From contig JAIPJH010000008.1 of NCBI GenBank assembly GCA_021734245.1, positions 1 to 57,587 of the forward strand: 57,587 nt of DNA, given 5' to 3'. The position numbers were made by a program, and so were the translations under genes. This document shows, piece by piece, positions 1 through 10,177 of this stretch (the first letter of the stretch is position 1; every line of letters starts with the position of its first letter). The stretch is from Candidatus Cloacimonadota bacterium (lineage in GTDB: Bacteria > Cloacimonadota > Cloacimonadia > Cloacimonadales > TCS61). Below the pieces are notes generated by a model. The model was not told where the DNA came from. It ran no database searches and saw nothing but the letters and a program-made list of their open reading frames with translations.

Positions 1-2
1 GA

Positions 3-3000
3 TCAGGATTTGTAAAAGATGAGGTTTTCTACAATAACGGCAGTATCTTTCCAGAGCAAATTGTCCAGCTTGGCACGCCAGCGATCTTGCGCGGCTTGCG
101 AGTAGTTAATCTCACGATCAATCCTTTCCAGTACGATCCAGTCAAACAGGAATTACGAATAATCAGCAATATCCAGGTAGCAGTGCATACAACAGGATTT
201 GGCGGCGAGAACGAAGTAACACGGAGTAATTTCCAACTCTCACGCGCATTTGAACCACTTTACAAAGCCACAGTTCTCAACTACGATGAGATCACAAGCC
301 GGGAAGATAATTTTCAGGATCCCAGCTATCTGTTTATTCATACCAACGACACCTCAGTAGAAGATGCACTTTCCTATCTGGTGGACTGGAAACATCAGAA
401 AGGCTTTGATGTATCGACGCATGGCGTGAATAGCGGCACCAGTTTCAATACGATCAAATCTTATATCCAAACCGCTTATGATACGTGGCAGAACCCTCCT
501 GAATATGTTTGTTTTGTAGGTGATGCTGAAGGATCCTACAATATTCCGACGGATTATTCCGGCGGTTATGGTGGTGGTGATCACGGCTATGCCCGTTTGG
601 ATGGAACGGATATTCTGGCTGATGTCTACCTGGGCAGACTTTCATTCAACTCGATAACAGAATTGCAGACAATAATTTATAAAATACTGTATTATGAGAA
701 AGAGCCTTACATGGCTCAGACAGACTGGTATGAGGAAGCTACGATGGTGGGTGACGTGAGTTCTTCATCAGGGACATCAACTCGAGATACCAAAATCCAC
801 TGTGAAGAAATGATGCTTCAACACAATCCTAACTATACCTTCCATGAATATTTCAGTGGCGGATATTCCAGTGGCATGACAAATACGATCAACAGCGGAA
901 TCAGCTACATGAACTATCGTGGTTATGCCGGTATGAGCGGTTTTGGTAATAGTAATATCCAGACATTGAACAACGGCTTCATGATGCCAGTAGCTACTTT
1001 TCCCACCTGCGGAACCGGAACTTTCTACAGTGGTACCAGCCGCAGCGAAGCTTTCATTCGCGTGGGAACACCGGGACAGCCACGAGGAGCTATCGCAGCT
1101 TATGGAACAGCTACACTTTCTACTCATACCTGTTTCAATAATATCGTCGATGCCGGGACTTATTACGGTCTTTTTGCTGATAGGATCTTCAATATGGGTG
1201 GTGCACTTACAAGAGGTAAACTTGCCCTTTATCTGAGTTATCCCAATCAGCCCAACTATGTGGCAAATTTTTCCCAATGGAATACTCTTATGGGCGATCC
1301 GGGTATGGAAGTATGGACAGGAGTACCGCAGGAATTAGTAGTAGCTTATGAACCCCAGCTTGGAATCGGGGCTAATACTATTTCCGTGAATGTCCAAGAT
1401 GCAAACGGCCAGGCAGTAGAAAATGCCTGGGTAACAGCACTTATGGGCAATGATGATATCTTTGCTACTGGCTATACAGACGCAGCAGGAAATATCGTAT
1501 TGGAGATCAATGCCCAGGAAGCCGGTAATGCCAATCTTACCGTAACCAAACACAATTACATTCCACATCTGGGCAGCTTCGATGTAGGTCAATTAGATAG
1601 ATTTGTAAATATCTTTGATTATCAGATCGATGATGATAACAATGGAACCTCTACGGGTAATAACGATGGCGTTATCAATCCTGGTGAAACCATTGAATTG
1701 GTAGTAGGATTAGAAAATTTCGGAACAATAACTGCAAGTGGTATAACAGCAACTATCAGTAGTAATGATGCTTATATCACGATCTCAGATGCTACAGAAG
1801 ATTATGGTGATATTGCTTCAGGAGTAACGGTATTCTCACCGGATGATTTTGATTTTTCCGTTGATGCAGACGTGACAGGGGGAATGGAAGTTCATCTTAC
1901 CTTTACGATCGAAGATAACCTGGGCAATACCTGGTACGATTATCTTTCACTTCCAGTGGAAGGAGCCAGTCTTGTTGTAACCGATTATGATCTTCCCGGC
2001 AATACCAACGGAATCTGGGAACCGGGTGAGACCACCAACCTTTCACTTACCATTGAAAACCCCGGCACAGTTGCAGCTAATGATGTTTATGGAATCTTAT
2101 CTCTGGATGATGACTGGTTCACTATCAATACCAATGATGTACAGTTTGGCACAGTAAACGCAGGTGGACAAGCCAATAATACTACTACTCCTTTTGAAGT
2201 AATGGCAGCCAGCACCGTATTACCCGGCAGCCAGTTTACGGGTGAAGTTCTGCTATATAATGCAGCAGGCTATGCCAACTCAACCAGTTTTATGATCACC
2301 GTAGGAGAAGCAACTATAACTGATCCCTTAGGTCCTGATGCTTATGGCTATTACTGCTATGACGACGGTGATGTAAATTATTACAACGTTCCCGAATACA
2401 ACTGGATCGATACAAGCACAGGAACACAACTTTCACTTAGCGATCCCGGAGAGACCGGAGATACAGACGATATTACCAATCTTCCGATCACGTTCAAGTT
2501 TTACGGAGTAGAATATAACAGTTTAACCGTATCCTCGAATGGCTGGATAGCACCTGGGCAGAGTGGATCAACTTCTTTTATGAACTGGCAGATCCCGGGT
2601 CCGCAAGGTCCGTCTCCGATGATCGCACCCTTCTGGGACGATCTGGTAACAGGAGCAGGCTCATCAGTGAAATATCTTTATGACTCAGCCCAGAACTATT
2701 TTGTAATTACCTGGGAGAATTTGAAGAATGAATATAATACTAACTCTCTTGAAACCTTCCAGGTAATCCTTTACGATGCGAATTATTATCCAACTTCAAC
2801 TGGCGATAGTGAGATCAAGTTCCAGTATCAGGAGTTCAATAACATCGATGTAGGCAGTTATCCATCCAATCATGGACAGTACTGCACAGTAGGACTGGAA
2901 GATCACACAGGCTTACGTGGTTTGGAATACACATTCAACAACCAATATCCACTCCAAGCCAAACCACTCCAGGATGAAATGGCTCTGCTCTTTACAGGAC

Positions 3001-5315
3001 CACCTATTCAGTTTAACGAACCATTTTTGACAATGGGTGGACTTGTCTTGAATGATCAAAATGGAAATGGTCAGGCAGATTATGCTGAAACCATAAACCT
3101 GGATGTAATGATCAATAATATCGGTCAGCAATCAGCGACAAATGTTTCAGCGGTAATTTCTGCTTCCGATCCAAACATTACTATCACCACAGATAATGCA
3201 AATTACAATACGATTCAAGGAAGTGCTTCTGGTACGAATATTACACCATTTGTATTTGATATTGCAGAAGATTGTCCCAATGGGCACGTTGTTCCTTTTA
3301 CAATAAATTTAACATCAGATCAAGATGAATGGGAGTTGTATTTTACAGTTGAATTGAATGCTCCTGTCATCGATTATAATTCAATATTCGTAGATGACGG
3401 AAATAATAATATTCTCGATCCGGGTGAAACTGCCGACATGTATGTTTCATTTGAAAACAGTGGTGGAGCTGATGCTTACAATCTTTTAACGATTTTGAGT
3501 GAATTTGATCCCTATATCGAATTGAATTCTGCCAATTATACTTTTACTTCTTTGAATGCCGGAACAATCGGGACAGCCGAATTCAATATAACAGCAGATG
3601 CTTCCGCTCCTGTTGGTCATATGGCAAGTGTTGACTGGGCAATGAACGGAGATTATAATTTTTCCGTTAATGGAATGTTCCAGGTAGTAATTTCTCAGGT
3701 TCCGGTATTGATGGAAGAAGATTTCAGCGGAACCTTCCCGCCGACGGACTGGTCTACAAGTGGCGGTGGAAATTGGCAGCAGGGAACTGGTAATAATGCT
3801 GGTGGAATTACACCTGAAGCGGAATTCTACTGGAGTCCGTCTGCATTGGCTACTCAGCGGCTTATCACAATGCCAATGAACACAGCCGGTAGTGCAGCGC
3901 TTGATTTGGAATTTAAACACTATCTGAATGATTTCAGTGGTGGTGGATATCAGATAAAAGTTCAAACTACCAGTGATGGAACAACCTGGAATGATGCCTG
4001 GTCGATAACTCCAACTGGTGATATTGGACCGGAAATTATTGATATAGATGTTGCAACTCCGGATGTGGGTTCCACAACTTTCCAAATGGCATTTGTTTTC
4101 GATGGAGATTCCTGGGATCTTAACTGGTGGAATGTCGACGATGTTCATTTGGAAGGCGGTCAGGGAGCGCAACTTGGATTTATTCAGGGAACTGTAACTT
4201 TGGATGGTGGAAGTGGAGACGTGGAAGATGTAATAGTTTCAGCCGGAAATTATAGTACTTCTCCCGATGAATTTGGAATTTACATTATTCCAATTCCTGC
4301 AGGAACTTACGATCTGACAGCTGAACTTGCAGGATATACAACTGGTGAAGAAAATGATGTTGTAGTAAATGCAGGACTTACAACTACAATCGATTTCATA
4401 CTTTCCTACTTGCAGGCTCCGCAAAATCTGGCAGCCGATGTGATGAGTAATGATGTGATCTTAAACTGGGAAATGCCGACTGAAAATGTAAGTAGAAATG
4501 CAAATCCAATTCATCAAAGATCGCAACAAAGTAGAAACAATCTTACAGATAAAAAATCTTCATCTGCAACTGAAAATTCCAGAGATTTAACAGGATTCAA
4601 GATTTATAGAAATAATTCCATGATAGCAGAAGTTAACAATCCAAGTACAATGGAGTATCTGGATGAATTCCTGCCAGCAGGAGATCATTCCTATTTCGTA
4701 ACCGCAGTTTACGACGACGTTACAGAATCTGAGTCTTCCAATATTGTGGATGTGACGATAGTATTAAATGTGCCAACTGATCTGCAGGCAGATGTAATTG
4801 ATGATGATGTAGAATTAAGTTGGACTGCTCCGGCGGATAATAGAAGCATTACAGGATATCGAATTTACCGAAACAACAATGAAATCGCTGTGACGACTGA
4901 AACTACTTACACAGACGAAGATTTAAGCTTGGGAAGTTATACCTATTTTGTGAAAGCAGAATATGGACCTTATCTCTCCGATCCTTCCAATGAAGTGGTG
5001 GTGGAACTTACAGATGCAATGAATATTATCATTCCAGAGCGAACTGCACTTCTGGGAAATCATCCCAACCCCTTCAATCCTGAAACAGAAATTTCTCTGG
5101 CTTTAAAAGAAAATAGTTTTGTTACTTTGGAAATCTACAACATCAAAGGTCAGAAGATCAGAACTTTACTGAATGATGAGATGCCAGCCGGAATTCATTC
5201 TTTAATTTGGAAAGGTGAAGATGATGCCGGCAAACAGGCAGCCAGCGGGGTTTATTTCTATAAGATGAAAGCAGGTAATATCTTACAGACTAAAAAAATG
5301 ATCCTCATGAAATAG
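3..5315 (+). CDS. Gingipain-like C25 family secreted protein with T9SS sorting domain (5' partial)
   Basis: Large secreted peptidase-like protein, truncated by the window edge. The frame is open back to base 3 and a TTG at 87 is only an internal codon, so the true start lies upstream. Numbering from codon 87: end of a gingipain-type propeptide (1-70), C25 catalytic-like domain (about 80-415) with the Cys motif PTCGTGTF (Cys308), four NPGET-type repeats resembling CARDB (about 520, 640, 985, 1105), a 746-970 domain of unknown type, a MAM/jelly-roll-like domain (1210-1355), a carboxypeptidase-regulatory-like fold (1364-1440), two FN3 domains (1444-1641) and a C-terminal FlgD-like T9SS sorting domain (HPNPFNPETEI, about 1658-1742). 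The position equivalent to the catalytic His of the gingipain GHG motif is Tyr280 (RGYAG), so peptidase activity is uncertain. A polar linker near 1475-1505 interrupts the first FN3. The protein is probably exported and surface-bound or released. Confidence 0.88.
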   Translation, partial: SGFVKDEVFYNNGSIFPEQIVQLGTPAILRGLRVVNLTINPFQYDPVKQELRIISNIQVAVHTTGFGGENEVTRSNFQLSRAFEPLYKATVLNYDEITSREDNFQDPSYLFIHTNDTSVEDALSYLVDWKHQKGFDVSTHGVNSGTSFNTIKSYIQTAYDTWQNPPEYVCFVGDAEGSYNIPTDYSGGYGGGDHGYARLDGTDILADVYLGRLSFNSITELQTIIYKILYYEKEPYMAQTDWYEEATMVGDVSSSSGTSTRDTKIHCEEMMLQHNPNYTFHEYFSGGYSSGMTNTINSGISYMNYRGYAGMSGFGNSNIQTLNNGFMMPVATFPTCGTGTFYSGTSRSEAFIRVGTPGQPRGAIAAYGTATLSTHTCFNNIVDAGTYYGLFADRIFNMGGALTRGKLALYLSYPNQPNYVANFSQWNTLMGDPGMEVWTGVPQELVVAYEPQLGIGANTISVNVQDANGQAVENAWVTALMGNDDIFATGYTDAAGNIVLEINAQEAGNANLTVTKHNYIPHLGSFDVGQLDRFVNIFDYQIDDDNNGTSTGNNDGVINPGETIELVVGLENFGTITASGITATISSNDAYITISDATEDYGDIASGVTVFSPDDFDFSVDADVTGGMEVHLTFTIEDNLGNTWYDYLSLPVEGASLVVTDYDLPGNTNGIWEPGETTNLSLTIENPGTVAANDVYGILSLDDDWFTINTNDVQFGTVNAGGQANNTTTPFEVMAASTVLPGSQFTGEVLLYNAAGYANSTSFMITVGEATITDPLGPDAYGYYCYDDGDVNYYNVPEYNWIDTSTGTQLSLSDPGETGDTDDITNLPITFKFYGVEYNSLTVSSNGWIAPGQSGSTSFMNWQIPGPQGPSPMIAPFWDDLVTGAGSSVKYLYDSAQNYFVITWENLKNEYNTNSLETFQVILYDANYYPTSTGDSEIKFQYQEFNNIDVGSYPSNHGQYCTVGLEDHTGLRGLEYTFNNQYPLQAKPLQDEMALLFTGPPIQFNEPFLTMGGLVLNDQNGNGQADYAETINLDVMINNIGQQSATNVSAVISASDPNITITTDNANYNTIQGSASGTNITPFVFDIAEDCPNGHVVPFTINLTSDQDEWELYFTVELNAPVIDYNSIFVDDGNNNILDPGETADMYVSFENSGGADAYNLLTILSEFDPYIELNSANYTFTSLNAGTIGTAEFNITADASAPVGHMASVDWAMNGDYNFSVNGMFQVVISQVPVLMEEDFSGTFPPTDWSTSGGGNWQQGTGNNAGGITPEAEFYWSPSALATQRLITMPMNTAGSAALDLEFKHYLNDFSGGGYQIKVQTTSDGTTWNDAWSITPTGDIGPEIIDIDVATPDVGSTTFQMAFVFDGDSWDLNWWNVDDVHLEGGQGAQLGFIQGTVTLDGGSGDVEDVIVSAGNYSTSPDEFGIYIIPIPAGTYDLTAELAGYTTGEENDVVVNAGLTTTIDFILSYLQAPQNLAADVMSNDVILNWEMPTENVSRNANPIHQRSQQSRNNLTDKKSSSATENSRDLTGFKIYRNNSMIAEVNNPSTMEYLDEFLPAGDHSYFVTAVYDDVTESESSNIVDVTIVLNVPTDLQADVIDDDVELSWTAPADNRSITGYRIYRNNNEIAVTTETTYTDEDLSLGSYTYFVKAEYGPYLSDPSNEVVVELTDAMNIIIPERTALLGNHPNPFNPETEISLALKENSFVTLEIYNIKGQKIRTLLNDEMPAGIHSLIWKGEDDAGKQAASGVYFYKMKAGNILQTKKMILMK

Positions 5316-5364
5316 TCCTTTGGGAATTTCACAGGACAGGTCTTGATGAAATAAAATTGAAAAT

Positions 5365-5407
5365 AACCTTGCGGATGGTCTTTCGACCTCCGCAATGGTT
5401 TTTTTAT
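5365..5407 (+). terminator. Hairpin terminator between convergent genes (palindrome family A, copy 1)
   Basis: AACCTTGCGGA pairs with TCCGCAA-T-GGTT across a short loop (inner GGT/ACC) and is followed by a run of seven T. It lies between the convergent C25 and M29 genes, so it can end C25 transcription and perhaps act in both directions. The core TTGCGRA..TYCGCAA recurs at 10117 and 12675. Confidence 0.7.
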
Positions 5408-5468
5408 ATTGAGAAGATTTTGAGTTTTTTCAGAAAACATAGCGGATATTTTTGGTTATGATTTATGA

Positions 5469-6569
5469 TCAAATCAAAAATTTTCCATCCTCGTAAAACA
5501 GTTCATCATCGGCAAATATCCTGCCGCCATTTCTCATATTGCACAGCATATCCCAATGGATTACCGACTGATTAATTCCTTTTGATTCGGGAATTGATCG
5601 CCCCAAAGCCATGTGAACTGTGCCGCCGATTTTTTCATCGAAAAGCATGTGCTTTACAAAGTTTTTGATACCGTAATTTGTACCGATTGCCACTTCTCCC
5701 ACAAAACGTGATCCTTCATCTGTATCCAATACTTTATTCAGAAATTCTTCACCTTTGGCTGCGGTTGCCCTGATTGCTTTGCCTTTTTCAAACCAGATTC
5801 TCACATCTTCGATCTCTCTATTTTGAAATATAGCAGGATAACTGAAGCGGATATGGCCTTCCACGCTGAATTCCAAAGGACCTGTAAAAACTTCGCCATC
5901 GGGGAAATTGACCTTTCCACAGCAATTAACCCAGTTTCTATCTGCTATTTTCATGGAAATATCGGTATCTTGTGCCACGATGCGAAGTTCAGTTTTCCGG
6001 TTCAAAAAATCACAGATTTTCTGCTGCTTTTCTTCCACGATCTTCCAGGCTGCTACTGGATCTGCTTCATCAAGTTTACAGGCAGAATAGACAAAATCTT
6101 CAAATTCGGAAAGTGACATATTTGCTTCCTGAGCATTGGCTTGAGTGGGAAACATGGTTCCACACCAACGCATTTTGCCCGAAGCCAGTCTTGCCGAATA
6201 CAACTTCTGCAATTCCTGTCGTCCTCGGCTGAACATCTGAATTCTGGAAGGATTAATATTGGAAAGTGAACGGGTGTTTTCATTTCCCATCAAAGTAAGA
6301 AAAGCATCGAAAGTTTTAACAGCTGTAATATCGAATTCATGAGTAAATTTCAGCTGATCATCATCTGCTTCTTTCAAAAGAAGTTCCGTGATATCTCCCC
6401 AACCGATGCGAAGCTTGGGATGAGCTCCAGCTTCCAAAGCATATTTATAACAAGCTTTTGCCAAAGGCAGGGAAGTGATGTCGGCATTTATCATCAAAGT
6501 TTCATTCTTCTGCATAGCTAACGAATAATTTATCAAAACTTCGGCATGTTTCAAAATACGATGATCCAT
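5469..6569 (-). CDS. M29 family aminopeptidase (AmpS/aminopeptidase T-like)
   Basis: Predicted cytoplasmic metallo-aminopeptidase releasing N-terminal amino acids from peptides. The 366-residue length and N-terminal Rossmann-like part (residues 1-110) fit the family. The C-terminal half has the expected metal-site pattern: GEVAIGTN, then DEKIGGTVHMALG, then HWDML, close to the C-terminus with a final DGKF motif. No signal peptide or membrane segment is seen. The gene is monocistronic and converges on the C25 gene. A peptide-scavenging role fits the amino-acid-fermenting profile of the window; exact specificity is not readable. Confidence 0.85.
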   Translation of the reverse strand: MDHRILKHAEVLINYSLAMQKNETLMINADITSLPLAKACYKYALEAGAHPKLRIGWGDITELLLKEADDDQLKFTHEFDITAVKTFDAFLTLMGNENTRSLSNINPSRIQMFSRGRQELQKLYSARLASGKMRWCGTMFPTQANAQEANMSLSEFEDFVYSACKLDEADPVAAWKIVEEKQQKICDFLNRKTELRIVAQDTDISMKIADRNWVNCCGKVNFPDGEVFTGPLEFSVEGHIRFSYPAIFQNREIEDVRIWFEKGKAIRATAAKGEEFLNKVLDTDEGSRFVGEVAIGTNYGIKNFVKHMLFDEKIGGTVHMALGRSIPESKGINQSVIHWDMLCNMRNGGRIFADDELFYEDGKFLI

Positions 6570-6786
6570 ATTTCCACCCCTGAGTTTTTTTTATTATGAA
6601 AAGAGATTAAAATACCTGATTCTGGCAAGAACAAAATTCCACGGTGAACAGCAAAGCTCGCTTAAAGGTAGATTGGTAACAAATATATTGACATGATTAA
6701 TTTGGATTTGTGGATAGAAACTATAAAATATTTAAAGGATTATTTGTGAATAATTGTTACAAAAGATTAGGAATATAATTTGAATA

Positions 6787-8493
6787 ATGAATAAAAAGAA
6801 ATCCAATAATAAGCAAGTCCAGTTATTTTTTACTCGCTTAAGTCATCTAATCCGAATATTATTGAATCTCATAGTGTTCTTCATCGTGGTTGTTTTTATG
6901 TTGAAAATAGTCAAATTACAACCGATATGGGAACATAATTTTACTCTAATTATCAGCTTAATGATTATAATTTATTGGATTGGTAAATATTTTTCCGCAC
7001 CCAGAGTTTTTAATATTTTAAATACTATTCCAGATATCATATTTATTTTAGTCGGGATATTCGTTATCAATTCCGAACAGATATTTCAGTTTTATCTATT
7101 GGGAAGGCAAACTTATATTTTAATTAAAAGAGAAACAGTTCCGCAAACCGGCGGAAAATTTTTGGAAAAACTTTCGGATAATCCGCCGATCTTAGTTCTC
7201 TACAGTTTTATTCTGGCTATTTTTATTGGAAGTCTTTTACTGATGCTGCCTGCCGCCACAGTAAATGGTGAAGAAACAACTTTGCTGGGAGCACTTTTCA
7301 CCTCTACATCTGCCACTTGTGTTACCGGTTTGATTGTTTATGATACAGGAACCCATTTTACTATCTTCGGGCAAATAATAATTCTCATGCTGATCCAGAT
7401 TGGTGGCTTGGGAATCATGACCATTTCAAGTGCCTTTGCCATTCTGCTGGGGCAGAATCTCACTTTGAAAAGTGAGAATATGATTCAAAACGTGGTAGGT
7501 GAATCTAACAAACTTGATATGCTCAGCTTGATCCGCAATATTGTACTGGTTACTTTTATGTTTGAATTGATCGGTGTTATGATTTTATATCTTTCATTTC
7601 AAAATGAAGTATACAGTACAGGAAAAGCAATTTATCATGCTGTCTTTCATTCAATTTCTGCTTTTTGTAATGCTGGTTTCAGTTTATATTCAGATAGCTT
7701 CATGGCTTACAAATCAAATTTGAATGTTAATTTTGTCATCACGGGATTGATCATTTTTGGTGGGATAGGCTTTCCTGTGTTAGTTGATATAAAAAAAAGT
7801 CTATTTAATAAATTTCGGGTATCAAGATTATCCCTGCATTCTAAAATAGTATTAACCAGTACTGTGATTCTTATTTTGATAGGAACAATCGCTTTCTTTA
7901 TTTCAGAATATAATAATGAAATGGAAAGGATGAATCTTAAGGATAGAATGTTAACCTCCTATTTTCAGTCTGTTACTACCAGAACAGCCGGTTTCAATAC
8001 CATAGATAATGCAAATATCAGTAAAGGCTCGGTTTTTATTTCAGCCATTTTAATGTTCATCGGTGCTTCGCCGGGCTCTACAGGCGGTGGTATCAAGACT
8101 ACAGCTTTAGTTATCATCTTGGTAGCAGTGCTTTCTTTGTTTCGAGGGCATCAGGATGTAAATGTCTTTAAACGCAAAGTCTCCATTGATATCATAAAAC
8201 GTGTTATGGCATTGATAGCACTTTCGGTAGGATTGCTGTCGATTATGATCTATTTATTACTGCTAATTGAACCATTTGGCTTCGAACAGATATTATTCGA
8301 AGCGTTTTCTGCTTATGGCACAGTGGGGTTATCGATGGGAATAACAGCTTCTCTTTCCAGTTTGGGAAAAATAATTATTATCCTTCTGATGTATTTTGGC
8401 AGGGTAGGATTGCTTACTCTAATTTTTGCTTTATCGAAGAATATTGATAAAACACACTTTAGTTATACTGAAGAAAAGATAATAATTGGCTAG
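6787..8493 (+). CDS. TrkH/KtrB family potassium uptake membrane subunit (long form)
   Basis: Integral membrane K+ (or Na+-coupled K+) transporter subunit. The four pore-loop glycine regions of the Trk/Ktr superfamily are present in order: TCVTGL, NAGFS, TAGFN and TVGLS. At 568 residues it is longer than KtrB because of about 110 extra N-terminal residues with three hydrophobic segments, ending in a basic stretch before the first pore repeat. The start has only a weak ribosome site. It is followed after 19 bp by a second family member. No TrkA/KtrA (RCK) regulatory subunit lies in the window, so the cytoplasmic partner must be elsewhere. Confidence 0.88.
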   Translation: MNKKKSNNKQVQLFFTRLSHLIRILLNLIVFFIVVVFMLKIVKLQPIWEHNFTLIISLMIIIYWIGKYFSAPRVFNILNTIPDIIFILVGIFVINSEQIFQFYLLGRQTYILIKRETVPQTGGKFLEKLSDNPPILVLYSFILAIFIGSLLLMLPAATVNGEETTLLGALFTSTSATCVTGLIVYDTGTHFTIFGQIIILMLIQIGGLGIMTISSAFAILLGQNLTLKSENMIQNVVGESNKLDMLSLIRNIVLVTFMFELIGVMILYLSFQNEVYSTGKAIYHAVFHSISAFCNAGFSLYSDSFMAYKSNLNVNFVITGLIIFGGIGFPVLVDIKKSLFNKFRVSRLSLHSKIVLTSTVILILIGTIAFFISEYNNEMERMNLKDRMLTSYFQSVTTRTAGFNTIDNANISKGSVFISAILMFIGASPGSTGGGIKTTALVIILVAVLSLFRGHQDVNVFKRKVSIDIIKRVMALIALSVGLLSIMIYLLLLIEPFGFEQILFEAFSAYGTVGLSMGITASLSSLGKIIIILLMYFGRVGLLTLIFALSKNIDKTHFSYTEEKIIIG

Positions 8494-8512
8494 AAGTTAA
8501 AGTGGAGAAACC

Positions 8513-9994
8513 ATGAAATTAGTTAAAATCCATTTGAGTAACCGAAGACCGGAAATATCATTATTTTTAGGATATCTGTCCTATGTAATTTTTGGTTATA
8601 TATTTCTGTCATTTGCATTTTGCAGAAATATTAATATTCCGGGAATAGACACATTATTTACAGTAGTTTCTGCAATCTCTACTACAGGATTGAGCACTGT
8701 GAATATAGGAGCAGATTATAACTTCTGGGGTCAACTGGGAATTCTTATTTTAATACAACTCGGTGGTATCGGATATATGACTTTCGGATCATTTATTGTA
8801 TTATCTGTTAAGAGAAGATTGTCACAAAATAGAAAGTCCATTCACGCAACAGCCTTTAGTTTACCAAAAGATTTCAGTATAAAGAAATTCATTTCCAGCA
8901 TTGTTATCTACACTTTTATCATTGAACTGATAGGAGTTTATTTTTTATATACTGCCTTCCAATATGACGATAGAGCTAATGTACTTTGGAGTTCAGTATT
9001 TCATAGCATCTCGGCTTTTTGTACTGCTGGTTTCAGTCTTTATCCAAACAGTTTTGAATCGTATGCAAATACTCCATATCTGAATATTGTAATATTTTGT
9101 TTAAGTTTTCTTGGAGCTATCGGTTATATTGTCATGGTAGATGTATGGCTGGTTTTAAAAGGAAAAAAGAGTTCTATTACCTTTACCAGTAAAATAATTT
9201 TGAGTACTTCCATCATTTTACTCATATTTGGAACTTTTTCGATATTCTTTGATTTTCTACTACACTCTAAAACTGTTTTAAATCAATCAAACACATTTCT
9301 CCAGTCTTTTTTCCAAACGATGACCTCATTAACCACGGTTGGTTTCAACACCATTCCAATAAACGAACTTCGCTCATCATCATTATTTATAATTTCTTTA
9401 TTGATGATAATCGGTGCATCTCCATCCGGTACAGGTGGAGGTATCAAATCCACAACGGTAAGTGCTTTATTTGGGATATTGGGAAGTTTATTTTCAAAAA
9501 ATAAAGAATATATCAAATACAATAATAAACGAGATTTCCTGAAAAAAGAAAAGAAAAATTCTAATGCTTTTCTTAGAATGTTTTTAACTTCCAAACAGGA
9601 AAAGATAAAAGAAGAAACCAAAAATGATAATGATAAATTTGATTCTATTTTCGGAGAAGTATTTAAAATAAAACTAATGAATCGGACAATCCCTTATGAT
9701 AGAGTTTTGCATGCTGTTGCATCGTTCATCTTTTATGTGATAATTCTCAGTATCGGATTTCTTTTATTATTGCTAACGGAAAGCTTTAGCTTTGAAGAAC
9801 TTTTCTTTGAGTCTGCTTCCGCTCTGGGAACAGTTGGCTTAAGTATGGGCATTACCGGCGGTTTAACCGGGATTGGAAAATTCATCACAATCATTTTGAT
9901 GTTTATTGGCCGTATCGGACCGATTACTTTTGGAATTGTACTATTCAATCGAGATTTCAACAAATCAAAAGAATATGAAGATATCGTAATTTAG
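8513..9994 (+). CDS. TrkH/KtrB family potassium uptake membrane subunit (second copy)
   Basis: Paralogue of the preceding gene and presumably cotranscribed with it; a GTGGAG ribosome site precedes the ATG. The pore motifs are STTGLS, TAGFS, TVGFN and TVGLS. It lacks the N-terminal extension of its neighbour. A charged, lysine-rich cytoplasmic insertion (about residues 340-390) sits between the third and fourth pore repeats. The pair may form a heteromer or two systems with different affinity; the sequence cannot decide. No RCK subunit gene is adjacent. Confidence 0.88.
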   Translation: MKLVKIHLSNRRPEISLFLGYLSYVIFGYIFLSFAFCRNINIPGIDTLFTVVSAISTTGLSTVNIGADYNFWGQLGILILIQLGGIGYMTFGSFIVLSVKRRLSQNRKSIHATAFSLPKDFSIKKFISSIVIYTFIIELIGVYFLYTAFQYDDRANVLWSSVFHSISAFCTAGFSLYPNSFESYANTPYLNIVIFCLSFLGAIGYIVMVDVWLVLKGKKSSITFTSKIILSTSIILLIFGTFSIFFDFLLHSKTVLNQSNTFLQSFFQTMTSLTTVGFNTIPINELRSSSLFIISLLMIIGASPSGTGGGIKSTTVSALFGILGSLFSKNKEYIKYNNKRDFLKKEKKNSNAFLRMFLTSKQEKIKEETKNDNDKFDSIFGEVFKIKLMNRTIPYDRVLHAVASFIFYVIILSIGFLLLLLTESFSFEELFFESASALGTVGLSMGITGGLTGIGKFITIILMFIGRIGPITFGIVLFNRDFNKSKEYEDIVI

Positions 9995-10026
9995 ATGGGA
10001 TCATTTTGAAATAAAAAAATCACCGT

Positions 10027-10055
10027 TTTACCTCAAGCCTGTGTATTGAGGTAAA
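10027..10055 (+). terminator. Hairpin downstream of the trk pair
   Basis: Perfect 10-bp stem TTTACCTCAA/TTGAGGTAAA with a 9-nt loop, 32 bp after the second trk stop codon and between convergent genes. The T tract after it is weak, so termination is inferred from the stem and its location. Confidence 0.5.
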
Positions 10056-10116
10056 TCCGATATCTTTCTGCCTGAGATTCTTCCTGAGAAAAACTGAAAG
10101 GAACTATCTGTATTAT

Positions 10117-10151
10117 AACCATTGCGAAGGTCTGTAGCCATTCGCAAGGTT
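10117..10151. repeat. Palindrome family A, copy 2
   Basis: AACC-A-TTGCGAA pairs with TTCGCAA-GGTT. The arms are the same as in the elements at 5365 and 12675, the loop differs. It lies in the spacer between the convergent trk and TPM genes. Confidence 0.6.
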
Positions 10152-10177
10152 TCTACTTGTGGTCTGTTGCGATGAAA

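Noticed and set aside
777-1277. 166-codon open frame on the minus strand
   Set aside because: Antisense to the conserved C25 catalytic region, with composition of a shadow frame and no homology.
3486-4172. 228-codon open frame on the minus strand
   Set aside because: Antisense to the MAM-like and CARDB-like part of the large secreted protein; no start signal.
6570-6786. Possible c-di-AMP or other riboswitch upstream of the trk genes
   Set aside because: I looked for the conserved ydaO-type elements and did not find them; only AT-rich sequence and a lone TTGACA were seen.
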